DNA of 64,000 bases. Origin: Amycolatopsis iheyensis. GTDB lineage: Bacteria > Actinomycetota > Actinomycetes > Mycobacteriales > Pseudonocardiaceae. Both the position numbers and the translations under genes were made by a program. Position 1 is the first letter of the stretch; every line of letters begins with the position of its first letter. The stretch lies in NCBI RefSeq assembly GCF_024703995.1, contig NZ_JAMXQV010000030.1, forward strand, positions 62,001 to 126,000, read 5' to 3'. This document shows, in pieces, positions 15,244 to 22,721 of this stretch. Under the pieces are notes generated by a model. It did no database searches and was not told the origin of the DNA. It saw only the letters and a program-made list of their open reading frames with translations.

Positions 15244-16346
15244 AACTCAGTGGTGTGGAACTCCGCCGCGTCCGGATGCCCCTGGTCGCGCCGTTCCGGA
15301 CGTCGTTCGGCACGCAGAACCAACGTGAGCTCCTGCTCCTGCGCGCGGTGACGTCGGAAGGCGAAGGCTGGGGCGAGTGCGGGGCGATGGTCGACCCGCT
15401 CTACTCCTCCGAATACGTCGACGGCGTCGAGCACGTGCTGCGGACCTTCCTGGTGCCGGCGCTGCTCGCCGCCGACGACCTGACCGCGCACAAGGTCGCG
15501 CCGCTGCTGGCGAAGTTCAAGGGCCACCGGATGGCCAAAGCCGCGCTGGAGATGGCGGTGCTCGACGCCGAGCTGCGCGCGCACGGCATCTCCTTCGGCA
15601 CCGCATTGGGGTCCACAAAGGACTCGGTGCCGTGCGGGGTGTCCGTCGGCATCATGGAGACCATCCCGCACCTGCTCGACGTCGTCGGCGGCTACCTCGA
15701 CGACGGCTACGTCCGGATCAAGCTCAAGATCGAGCCGGGCTGGGACGTCGAGCCGGTGCGCGCGGTCCGCGAACGCTTCGGCGACGACATCCTGCTGCAG
15801 GTCGACGCGAACACCGCGTACACGCTCTCGGACGTGCCGCAGCTGCAGCGGCTCGACCCCTTCGAGCTGCTGCTGATCGAGCAGCCGCTCGAAGAGGAGG
15901 ACGTGCTCGGCCACGCCGAGCTGGCCAAGCACATCCGGACGCCGATCTGCCTCGACGAGTCCGTCGTCTCGGCTCGCTCGGCCGCCGACGCGATCCGCCT
16001 CGGCGCCTGCCGGATCGTCAACATCAAGCCCAGCCGCGTCGGCGGGTACCTGGAGGCGCGGCGGGTGCACGACGTCTGCGCCGCGCACGGCGTCCCGGTC
16101 TGGTGCGGCGGGATGATCGAGACCGGGCTGGGCCGGGCGGCCAACGTCGCGCTCGCGTCGCTGCCGGGGTTCACCCTGCCCGGCGACACTTCGGCGTCGG
16201 ACCGGTTCTACACCAGCGACATCACCGAGCCGTTCGTGCTGGAGGGTGGCCGGCTGCCGGTGCCGTCCGGGCCCGGCCTCGGCGTCACGCCGATCCCGGA
16301 GCGGCTGGCGGAGGTCACCACCGAGCAGTCCTGGCTGGCTTCATGA
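15240..16346 (+). CDS. N-succinyl(acyl)amino-acid racemase / o-succinylbenzoate synthase family
   Basis: 368 residues from GTG 15240. Enolase superfamily, muconate-lactonising-enzyme subgroup. Catalytic bases K163 (I-K-L-K-I-E-P-G) and K263 (N-I-K-P-S-R-V-G-G), and metal ligands D189 (V-D-A-N-T-A-Y), E214 (L-I-E-Q-P-L) and D239 (C-L-D-E-S), fall exactly at the numbering of the characterised Amycolatopsis enzyme, with which the whole sequence appears highly similar. That enzyme racemises N-acyl and N-succinyl amino acids and also has OSBS activity. No other menaquinone genes are nearby, so the racemase role fits better than MenC. It overlaps both neighbours by 4 bases. Confidence 0.93.
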   Translation: MKLSGVELRRVRMPLVAPFRTSFGTQNQRELLLLRAVTSEGEGWGECGAMVDPLYSSEYVDGVEHVLRTFLVPALLAADDLTAHKVAPLLAKFKGHRMAKAALEMAVLDAELRAHGISFGTALGSTKDSVPCGVSVGIMETIPHLLDVVGGYLDDGYVRIKLKIEPGWDVEPVRAVRERFGDDILLQVDANTAYTLSDVPQLQRLDPFELLLIEQPLEEEDVLGHAELAKHIRTPICLDESVVSARSAADAIRLGACRIVNIKPSRVGGYLEARRVHDVCAAHGVPVWCGGMIETGLGRAANVALASLPGFTLPGDTSASDRFYTSDITEPFVLEGGRLPVPSGPGLGVTPIPERLAEVTTEQSWLAS

Positions 16347-17587
16347 CCACTGTGGACACCCAGACCGAGCTGTGGACCGCGCGCCGGGTCAACCGGACCG
16401 CGCTGGTGACGATGGTCGTCATGCTGCTCGCGTGGTCGGTCGACTACATCGACCGGTTCGCGATCAGCATGGCGCTGCCGTCGATCGGCGCCGAGTTCGC
16501 GCTGTCCAAGGCCCAGCAGGGCTGGCTGGTCACGGTCTTCGCGCTGGTGTACATGGTCTGCCAGATCCCCGCGGGCTACCTGGCCGACCGCTACGGCTCG
16601 CGCCGGCCGATGCTGGTGACGCTCGTGCTGTGGTCGCTGTTCACCGCGCTCACCGGCATGGCCGGCACCTTCGGCCTGCTGCTGCTCGTGCGGGCCCTGT
16701 TCGGCGTCTGCCAGGGCTGCTTCCCGGCGGCGTCGTTCAAGGCCGTCGCCGAGCGGACCACCCCGGCGAACCGGGCGACGGCGAGCGGGGTGATGCTCTC
16801 GGCCAGCGGGATCGGCGCGGGCCTGGCGCCGCTGATCGTCGGCCCGCTGCTGATGGCCGTCGGCTGGCGGCACACGTTCTTCTGGATGGCCGGCTGCGGC
16901 GCGGTGATCGGCATCGCGGTCTGGGCGATCCTGCCGAAGGCGCTGCCGGAGCGGCTGAGCAGCCTGCCCGAGGAGAAGGCCGCGCCGGCCGTGCCGCGGT
17001 CGCGGGTGCTGCGCTCGGGCGTGGTGTGGAAGTTCGCGCTGCTGTTCTGCCTGGTGAACATGCTCGCCTACGGCCTGATCACCTGGGTGCCCAGCTACCT
17101 GGTGGAGGCCCGGCACCTGTCGCTCGCCCAGACCGGCGTGCTGGCCGCGATCCCGATGCTGGTCAGCATCGGCACCACGATGCTCGGCGGCTGGCTGTTC
17201 GACCGGTTCTTCCACGACCGGGCCCGCTGGTTCCTCGGCGGCATCCTGCTCACCACCGGGGTGCTGCTGGGCCTGATGGTGACCGCGGGCAGCACGACCG
17301 AGTTCACCGTCTACGAGACGCTCTCGCTCGGCGTCGCCGGCCTCGCCACGATGGGCGTGTTCGGCCTGCCGCTGCGGGTGATCCCGCCCGCGGTGATCGG
17401 GGTCGGGATGGGGATCATGAACTTCGGCGGTCAGGTCGCCGGCGCCGTCGCCCCGGTGGTGATGGGCTGGCTGGCCGACCGCTTCTCCTACCCGGCGGCG
17501 TTCGGCTTCCTCATCGGCACGACGCTGCTCGCCGCCGTCGTCGCGTTCTGGGTGCCCCAGCGGGCCGAGCAGTTCACCTTCGCCTGA
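16343..17587 (+). CDS. MFS transporter, anion:cation symporter type
   Basis: 414 residues, twelve hydrophobic helices. Helix 1 has D-Y-I-D-R-F-A-I-S-M-A-L-P and motif A reads G-Y-L-A-D-R-Y-G-S-R-R-P, both typical of the ACS family that imports organic acids such as hexuronates, galactonate or acylated amino acids. It is coupled to the racemase gene by an ATGA overlap, which suggests uptake of an N-acylated amino acid or related organic acid for this pathway. The central loop (L-P-E-R-L-S-S-L-P-E-E-K) is of normal length. Confidence 0.87.
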   Translation: MTTVDTQTELWTARRVNRTALVTMVVMLLAWSVDYIDRFAISMALPSIGAEFALSKAQQGWLVTVFALVYMVCQIPAGYLADRYGSRRPMLVTLVLWSLFTALTGMAGTFGLLLLVRALFGVCQGCFPAASFKAVAERTTPANRATASGVMLSASGIGAGLAPLIVGPLLMAVGWRHTFFWMAGCGAVIGIAVWAILPKALPERLSSLPEEKAAPAVPRSRVLRSGVVWKFALLFCLVNMLAYGLITWVPSYLVEARHLSLAQTGVLAAIPMLVSIGTTMLGGWLFDRFFHDRARWFLGGILLTTGVLLGLMVTAGSTTEFTVYETLSLGVAGLATMGVFGLPLRVIPPAVIGVGMGIMNFGGQVAGAVAPVVMGWLADRFSYPAAFGFLIGTTLLAAVVAFWVPQRAEQFTFA

Positions 17588-17613
17588 GCAGTCCACAACG
17601 GACGGAGAAACCG

Positions 17614-17790
17614 ATGGAGTCAGCCGAAGAGGCCATCACCCGCCGCGTGGCGGAGGCCGGCGCGCGGGTCCGGCGGCACGCGGCCACCGCGGCGGTCGCG
17701 CTCGCGCGGGTCCGTGTCCTGGTCGCCGTGCGCGGCGCGGCGCTGCGAGCCGCCGCCGCGGCACGCGGGGCGGTTCGTCCGCCGCGATGA
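17614..17790 (+). CDS. Small Arg/Ala-rich protein
   Basis: 58 residues from ATG 17614, after CGGACGGAG. The composition is Ala and Arg rich with a predicted amphipathic helix (A-I-T-R-R-V-A-E-A-G-A-R-V-R-R-H-A). No domain is recognised. It sits between the MFS gene (26-base gap) and the serine hydrolase, and its 3' end overlaps an operator-like half-palindrome. Ribosome site and operon position argue for a real gene, but short high-GC ORFs arise easily. Confidence 0.4.
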   Translation: MESAEEAITRRVAEAGARVRRHAATAAVALARVRVLVAVRGAALRAAAAARGAVRPPR

Positions 17791-17792
17791 AA
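17773..17792. promoter_or_regulatory. Degenerate operator and possible internal promoter
   Basis: GTTCGTC-CGCCGC-GATGAAA matches the left half and spacing of the sites at 11671 and 14277. A second repeat (GATTCG ... CGAATC, about 17793-17823) follows, and TAGCAT near 17844 could be a -10. This 100-base gap is the longest in the gene series and may hold an internal promoter for the hydrolase and importer genes. Confidence 0.4.
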
Positions 17793-17890
17793 GATTCGCC
17801 GGGAGTCGTCGGTTTCGACGAATCGGGCGCCCCGGCCTTCGCCCTAGCATCCCGGCATCGCCGGTTCCCATCGTCGGACGAGAGGCAACC

Positions 17891-19270
17891 ATGTCGAAAC
17901 TCACCGAACTCTCCGCCTGGCTGGAAAGCCGGCTCCCCGCCGTCCTGGCCGAGCACCACGTGCCCGGCGCGGCCGTGGCCGTGTACGCCGGCGGCGAGAT
18001 CATCGACCACGCGGCCGGGGTGCTCAACAAGGGCACCGGCGTCGAAGCGGACACGGACTCGCTGTTCCAGATCGGGTCGATCACCAAGATCTGGACGACC
18101 ACGCTGGCCCTGCAGCTGGCCGACGAGGGCCTGCTCGACCTCGACCAGCCGGTGCGGAAGTACCTGCCCGAGTTCACGATCGCCGACAGTGTTGCAGCTG
18201 CCAATATTACGGTCCGGCAGCTGATGTGCCACACCTCGGGCTTCGAAGGCGACATCTTCACCGACACCGGCCGCGGCGCCGACTGCGTCGAGAAGTACGT
18301 CGCCACCCTCGGCGACGTCCCGCAGCTGTTCGCACCCGGCGAGATGTTCTCCTACAACAACGCCGCCTTCTGCGTGCTCGGCCGGGTCGTGGAGGTGCTG
18401 CGCGGCAAGTCCTACAACGACTGCCTGGCCGACCACCTGTTCGTCCCCTTGGGACTGACGCACGCCGCGGCCAGCCCGTACGAGGCGATCCGCTTCCGGG
18501 CCGCGCTCGGCCACCTCACCCCCGAGCCCGGCGCGGACCCGCAGCCCGCCGGGGTCTGGGCACTGGCGGCGTCCAACGCTCCGGCCGGCGCGATGCTCGC
18601 CATGCGCCCGCGCGACCTGGTGACCTTCGCCGGCATGCACCTGCGGGACGGCGAAGGCCCGGACGGCACCCGCGTGCTGAGCGCGGAAAGCGCCCGCGCC
18701 ATGCGGGAACGCGTCGTGGAGCTGCCCGACCTCGGCCTGATGGGCGAGGCGTGGGGCCTGGGCTGGTCGCTGTCGGAGGGCGGCGCGGTCGTCGGCCACG
18801 ACGGCGGCACGATCGGCCAGTCGGCCTTCCTGCGCCTGGCGCCCGGGCACGACGTCGCCGTGGCACTGCTGACCAACGGCGGCAACCCGATCGCCGTCTA
18901 CACCGAGGTCGTCGGCCACCTCCTGAAGGAGCTGACCGGCATCGAGCTCAAGGTGCCGCCGGTGCCGCGGCCGGACGCGCCGCGCGTCGACGCCACCCGG
19001 TACGTCGGCGAGTACTCCTCGTCCGTCGCGGACATCGTGGTCAGCCAGGACGAAGACGGCCGCGTCTGGGTCGAGCGCATCCCGAAGGGGATCTTCAAGG
19101 AACTGATGGGCCCGCAGAAGAGCGAGCTGGTCGCGATGAACGGCGACACGCTGATCCTGGCCGAGCCGATGCAGGGGATGCACCTGCCGCACGCCTTCGT
19201 CGGCGACGACGGCACCGGCCGCGCGCTGTACCTGCACACCGGCCGCGCCGACCGGCGGGTGAGCGCGTGA
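17891..19270 (+). CDS. Class C beta-lactamase-fold serine hydrolase (S12-like)
   Basis: 459 residues, no signal peptide, so cytoplasmic. Motifs: nucleophile S63-x-x-K66 (F-Q-I-G-S-I-T-K), Y154-x-N156 (F-S-Y-N-N), and H302-D-G-G in the KTG position. The catalytic domain spans about 1-350, followed by a C-terminal beta domain (from Y-V-G-E-Y-S-S-S). Family members include D-aminopeptidase, DD-peptidases and esterases; in this context a D-aminopeptidase-like activity on imported peptides is the natural guess. Closest relative in the window is the C-terminal half of 25563-28898, sharing L-N-K-x-T-G-V-E and F-T-D-T-G-R-G-x-D-C. Coupled by a 4-base overlap to the next gene. Confidence 0.85.
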   Translation: MSKLTELSAWLESRLPAVLAEHHVPGAAVAVYAGGEIIDHAAGVLNKGTGVEADTDSLFQIGSITKIWTTTLALQLADEGLLDLDQPVRKYLPEFTIADSVAAANITVRQLMCHTSGFEGDIFTDTGRGADCVEKYVATLGDVPQLFAPGEMFSYNNAAFCVLGRVVEVLRGKSYNDCLADHLFVPLGLTHAAASPYEAIRFRAALGHLTPEPGADPQPAGVWALAASNAPAGAMLAMRPRDLVTFAGMHLRDGEGPDGTRVLSAESARAMRERVVELPDLGLMGEAWGLGWSLSEGGAVVGHDGGTIGQSAFLRLAPGHDVAVALLTNGGNPIAVYTEVVGHLLKELTGIELKVPPVPRPDAPRVDATRYVGEYSSSVADIVVSQDEDGRVWVERIPKGIFKELMGPQKSELVAMNGDTLILAEPMQGMHLPHAFVGDDGTGRALYLHTGRADRRVSA

Positions 19271-20157
19271 AGAAGGTCGAAACGAGGATCGCGGACGCCT
19301 TCCTGGCGGCGGGCGCGCGGGGTTTCGTGCACGCGCGGGAGATCGGCGGCGGGGCCGAGGTGGCGCTCGGCGCGGACGACCCCGTGGTGCTCGCGTCGGT
19401 GTTCAAGATCCCGGTCGCCCTCGCCTACGCCCGCGAGGTGGTCGCCGGGCGGCTCGACGAAACCGAGCGCACGCGGGTCGGTAAGCGCTACCGCATCGGC
19501 GGGATCGGCACCGCCGGCTGCGCCGACGACGTCGAGCTGAGCTGGCGCGACCTCGCGCTGTTCATGCTGACCATGAGCGACAACGCCGCCACCGACGTGA
19601 TCTACCACCGCGTCGGGCAGGACGCCGTCGACCGGGTGCTCGCGGACCTCGAGCTGCGGCGCACGCAGCTGATCGGCTGCTGCGAGGACCTCTTCGCGTC
19701 GGTGCTCGCCGACCTCGGGGCCGCCGGCGCCGACGACCTCGACGCCGTGCTCGCCGCCGCGACCCCCGAGCAGGTCTGGAAGCTCGCGGTGCTCGACCCC
19801 GACCGTACGACCTCCTCGACGCCGCGGGAGATCACCACGCTGCTCGAGGCGATCTGGACCGACCGCGCCGCCGAGCCCGCCGCCTGCGAGCGGGTGCGCA
19901 AGATCATGGCCCAGCAGATCTGGCCGCACCGGATCTCCTCCGGCTTCGGCTCCGACGTCACGATCGCCGCCAAGACCGGCACCCTGCCCGCGGTGCGCAA
20001 CGAAGCGGGCGTCCTGTCCTACCCGGACGGCCGCCGGTTCGCCGTCGCCGTCTTCACCCGCGCGGACTCCCTCGCCGAGCGGCAACCCGCCGTCGACGCC
20101 GCGATCGGCAAAGCCGCCCGGCTCGCCGTGGACCACCTCCGGAAGGAAACCCCATGA
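19267..20157 (+). CDS. Class A beta-lactamase-like serine hydrolase
   Basis: 296 residues from GTG 19267. The three active-site elements of the class A/PBP fold are present: S44-V-F-K47, S104-D-N106 and K236-T-G. I cannot find the E-x-x-L-N omega-loop motif that class A beta-lactamases use for deacylation, and there is no signal peptide. A resistance enzyme is therefore unlikely; a cytoplasmic peptidase or esterase on imported substrates fits better. It lies between the S12-like hydrolase and the peptide-binding lipoprotein with 4-base overlaps on both sides. Confidence 0.82.
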   Translation: MKKVETRIADAFLAAGARGFVHAREIGGGAEVALGADDPVVLASVFKIPVALAYAREVVAGRLDETERTRVGKRYRIGGIGTAGCADDVELSWRDLALFMLTMSDNAATDVIYHRVGQDAVDRVLADLELRRTQLIGCCEDLFASVLADLGAAGADDLDAVLAAATPEQVWKLAVLDPDRTTSSTPREITTLLEAIWTDRAAEPAACERVRKIMAQQIWPHRISSGFGSDVTIAAKTGTLPAVRNEAGVLSYPDGRRFAVAVFTRADSLAERQPAVDAAIGKAARLAVDHLRKETP

Positions 20158-21743
20158 CCAAGACACGGACCGCGGCGGTCCTGCTCGGGGTCGTCGCCCT
20201 CGCCGCGACCGCCTGCGGGGGCCCGGGCGGCAGCGCCGGCAGCGGCGACGGGACCCCGGTCGACGGCAAGACGTTCAGCCTCGGCGTCGGCTCCGACCCC
20301 GGCAGCCTCGACCCGCACATGACGGTGCTGTCAGTGGCCATCCAGGTCGACCGGTTCCTCTACGACTCGCTGCTGGGCCTCGACGACGCGGGCAAGCCGA
20401 TCGCCGGGCTGGCCGCGAAGTGGGAGGCGTCGACCACGACCGCGTCGTTCACCCTGCGCCAGGGGCTCACCTGCGCGGACGGCAGCCCGCTGACCGCCGC
20501 CGACGTCGCGGCCAACATCAACTTCATCGGCGACCCGGCGAACAAGTCGCCGATCGCCGGCCTCTACATCGCCCCGGGCACCAAGGCGACCGCGGACGCG
20601 GCCGGCACGATCAACGTCACCAGCGGGAAGCCGGACGCGTTCCTGGCCCGCAACGTCGGCGGGGTGCCGATCGCCTGCGCCAAGGGCCTCGCGGACCGCA
20701 AGCTGCTCGCCAAGGGCGACGCCGGCACCGGGATGTTCACCGTCTCCGAGTCCGTGCCCAACGACCACTACACGTTCACCCGCCGCAAGGACTACGCGTG
20801 GGGCCCGGGTGACTGGAAGGCCGAAACCGGCTTGCCGGACAAGGTCGTCGTGCGGGTCATCCCGAACACCACGACCGCCACCAACCTGCTGCTGTCCGGC
20901 GAGCTGAACGCGGCCCAGATCAACGGCCAGGACCGGCAGCGGCTGGAGGCGCGCAAGCTCTTCCACACCGACTTCACCGCCCCGATCGGCGAGGTGTTCT
21001 ACAACCAGGCGACCGGGCGGCCCGGGCAGGACGAGGCCGTCCGCCGGGCGCTGACCCAGGCCTTGGACCTGCCCCAGCTCGGCAAGGTGCTGACCAACGG
21101 CGCCGGGCGGCCGTCGAAAGGCATGATCACGAACGAGCCGCAGGTGTGTCCCGGCGACACCGTCACCGGCAGCCTGCCGGCGCACGACCCGGCCGCCGCG
21201 GCGGCCGCGCTGGACACCGCGGGCTGGAAGAAGGGCGCGGACGGCGTCCGCGCGAAGGACGGCAAGAAGCTTTCGCTCACCGTCCTCTACGGCACCCAGC
21301 TCGGCCCGACGATGGCGCCGACCGCGGAGCTGGTCCAGCAGCAGTGGAAGACCCTCGGCGTCGAGGTCACGCTCAAGGCGGTCGACAGTCCCGGCCTCAG
21401 CCAGGTCCTGTTCGGCACCGGCGAGTGGGAGGTCTCCCTCGGCCCGGTCGGGTTCTCGCTGCCGAGCCAGCTGGTGCCGTTCGTCTCCGGCCCGGCCGCG
21501 CCCGACGGGACGAACTTCGCGCACATCAGCAACCCCGGCTACGACCAGGGAGCGCAGGCCGCGGCGGCGAAACCCGGTGACGCCAGCTGCGCGGACTGGA
21601 ACGCGGCGGAGACCGCGCTGGTCAAGCGGGTGGACGCGGTGCCCTACTTCGACTCCGTCGTCCCGATCTACGCCAGCGGCGCGAAGTTCGCCCTCAGCCA
21701 GGGCAGCCTGACGCCGTCCTCGATCCGGATGTACGCGAAATGA
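20154..21743 (+). CDS. Oligopeptide ABC transporter substrate-binding lipoprotein
   Basis: 529 residues. Lipoprotein signal with lipobox L-A-A-T-A-C (Cys21), then a Gly/Ser linker. The mature part is an SBP_bac_5 (DppA/OppA) fold: G-S-D-P-G-S-L-D-P-H near the start, L-A-A-K-W-E, F-T-L-R-Q-G-L-T-C-A-D-G-S-P-L-T-A-A-D-V. It should capture peptides outside the membrane and deliver them to the permease genes that follow. ATGA overlaps link it to both neighbours. Confidence 0.92.
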   Translation: MTKTRTAAVLLGVVALAATACGGPGGSAGSGDGTPVDGKTFSLGVGSDPGSLDPHMTVLSVAIQVDRFLYDSLLGLDDAGKPIAGLAAKWEASTTTASFTLRQGLTCADGSPLTAADVAANINFIGDPANKSPIAGLYIAPGTKATADAAGTINVTSGKPDAFLARNVGGVPIACAKGLADRKLLAKGDAGTGMFTVSESVPNDHYTFTRRKDYAWGPGDWKAETGLPDKVVVRVIPNTTTATNLLLSGELNAAQINGQDRQRLEARKLFHTDFTAPIGEVFYNQATGRPGQDEAVRRALTQALDLPQLGKVLTNGAGRPSKGMITNEPQVCPGDTVTGSLPAHDPAAAAAALDTAGWKKGADGVRAKDGKKLSLTVLYGTQLGPTMAPTAELVQQQWKTLGVEVTLKAVDSPGLSQVLFGTGEWEVSLGPVGFSLPSQLVPFVSGPAAPDGTNFAHISNPGYDQGAQAAAAKPGDASCADWNAAETALVKRVDAVPYFDSVVPIYASGAKFALSQGSLTPSSIRMYAK

Positions 21744-22720
21744 CCACGGCGACGGCGCCCGCCGGCCTGCGGGGCAGCCCGTGGCCGGCGTTCGCCGCGC
21801 GCCGGCTGACCCGGTTCGTGGTGTCGCTGTGGGCCCTGGTGACCGCGGCGTTCCTGATGATCCACCTGGTGCCCGGTGACCCGGTGCGAGCCGCGCTCGG
21901 GCTCACCGCGCCCGCGGACCTGGTGGCGGCCAAGCGGGCCGAGCTCGGCCTGGACGATCCACTGTGGACGCAGTACGGGCACTACCTGCGCGGCCTGCTG
22001 ACCGGCGACTTCGGCACGTCGATGGCGAGCGGCCAGCCGGTCACCCAGGTGATCGGCGACCGGCTGCCGGCGACGCTGCAGCTGGCGGTGCTGGCCTTCG
22101 CGGTGGTGGTCGTCGTAGCGATCCCGGTTGGCGTCGGCTTCGCGGTGCTGACCCGCGGCGGCCGCCGCCGCGGCGCCGAGCTGGGCTTCACGTCGGTGAC
22201 CGTGTTCGTGGCCGCCATCCCGGAGTTCCTGGTGGCGGTCGGGCTCGTCGCGCTGCTCGCGGTCGGCCTCGGCTGGTTCCCGGTCGCCGGCGGGGACGAC
22301 GCGAGCGCGTACGTCCTGCCGGTGGCGGCGCTCGCGGTCGGCCCGGCGGCGGTGCTCGCCCGGATGGTGCGGGTGGAGCTGCTTTCGGTGCTGGGCGCCG
22401 ACTTCGTGCGCACCGCGAGGGCGAAGCGGTTGCCCGCGCGGCTGGTGTACGTCCGGCACGCGCTGCCGAACGCGCTGACCGCGACGCTCACCCTCGGCGG
22501 GCTGATGCTGACCGCGATGGTCGCGGGCACGGTGCTGGTGGAGAACGTGTTCGCCTGGCCCGGCCTCGGCTCGACGATCGTCGCGTCGATCCTGCAGAAG
22601 GACTACCCGCTGGTGCAGGGAGTCGTGCTGGTCTACGGCGTCGGCGTGCTGCTGGTGAACCTGCTGGTCGACGTCGTGCTCGGGCTGCTCGACCCGCGCT
22701 CGGCGATTCGGGAGGCGTGA
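21740..22720 (+). CDS. Peptide ABC transporter permease (DppB type)
   Basis: 326 residues, six membrane helices. It has the classic N-terminal segment with H-L-V-P-G-D-P-V-R and a cytoplasmic EAA-like loop (F-V-R-T-A-R-A-K-R-L-P-A-R-L-V-Y-V-R-H-A-L-P-N). DppB-family members form a heterodimer with a DppC partner, here the N-terminal half of the next protein, starting 1 base after this stop. Confidence 0.92.
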   Translation: MTTATAPAGLRGSPWPAFAARRLTRFVVSLWALVTAAFLMIHLVPGDPVRAALGLTAPADLVAAKRAELGLDDPLWTQYGHYLRGLLTGDFGTSMASGQPVTQVIGDRLPATLQLAVLAFAVVVVVAIPVGVGFAVLTRGGRRRGAELGFTSVTVFVAAIPEFLVAVGLVALLAVGLGWFPVAGGDDASAYVLPVAALAVGPAAVLARMVRVELLSVLGADFVRTARAKRLPARLVYVRHALPNALTATLTLGGLMLTAMVAGTVLVENVFAWPGLGSTIVASILQKDYPLVQGVVLVYGVGVLLVNLLVDVVLGLLDPRSAIREA

Positions 22721-22721
22721 G

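Noticed and set aside
15240..16346. Calling the racemase menC
   Set aside because: No other menaquinone genes lie nearby, and the M20/GNAT/D-aminoacylase context fits the N-acylamino-acid racemase role.
19267..20157. Class A beta-lactamase resistance gene
   Set aside because: No signal peptide and no visible E-x-x-L-N motif; it sits in the middle of a peptide-utilisation operon.
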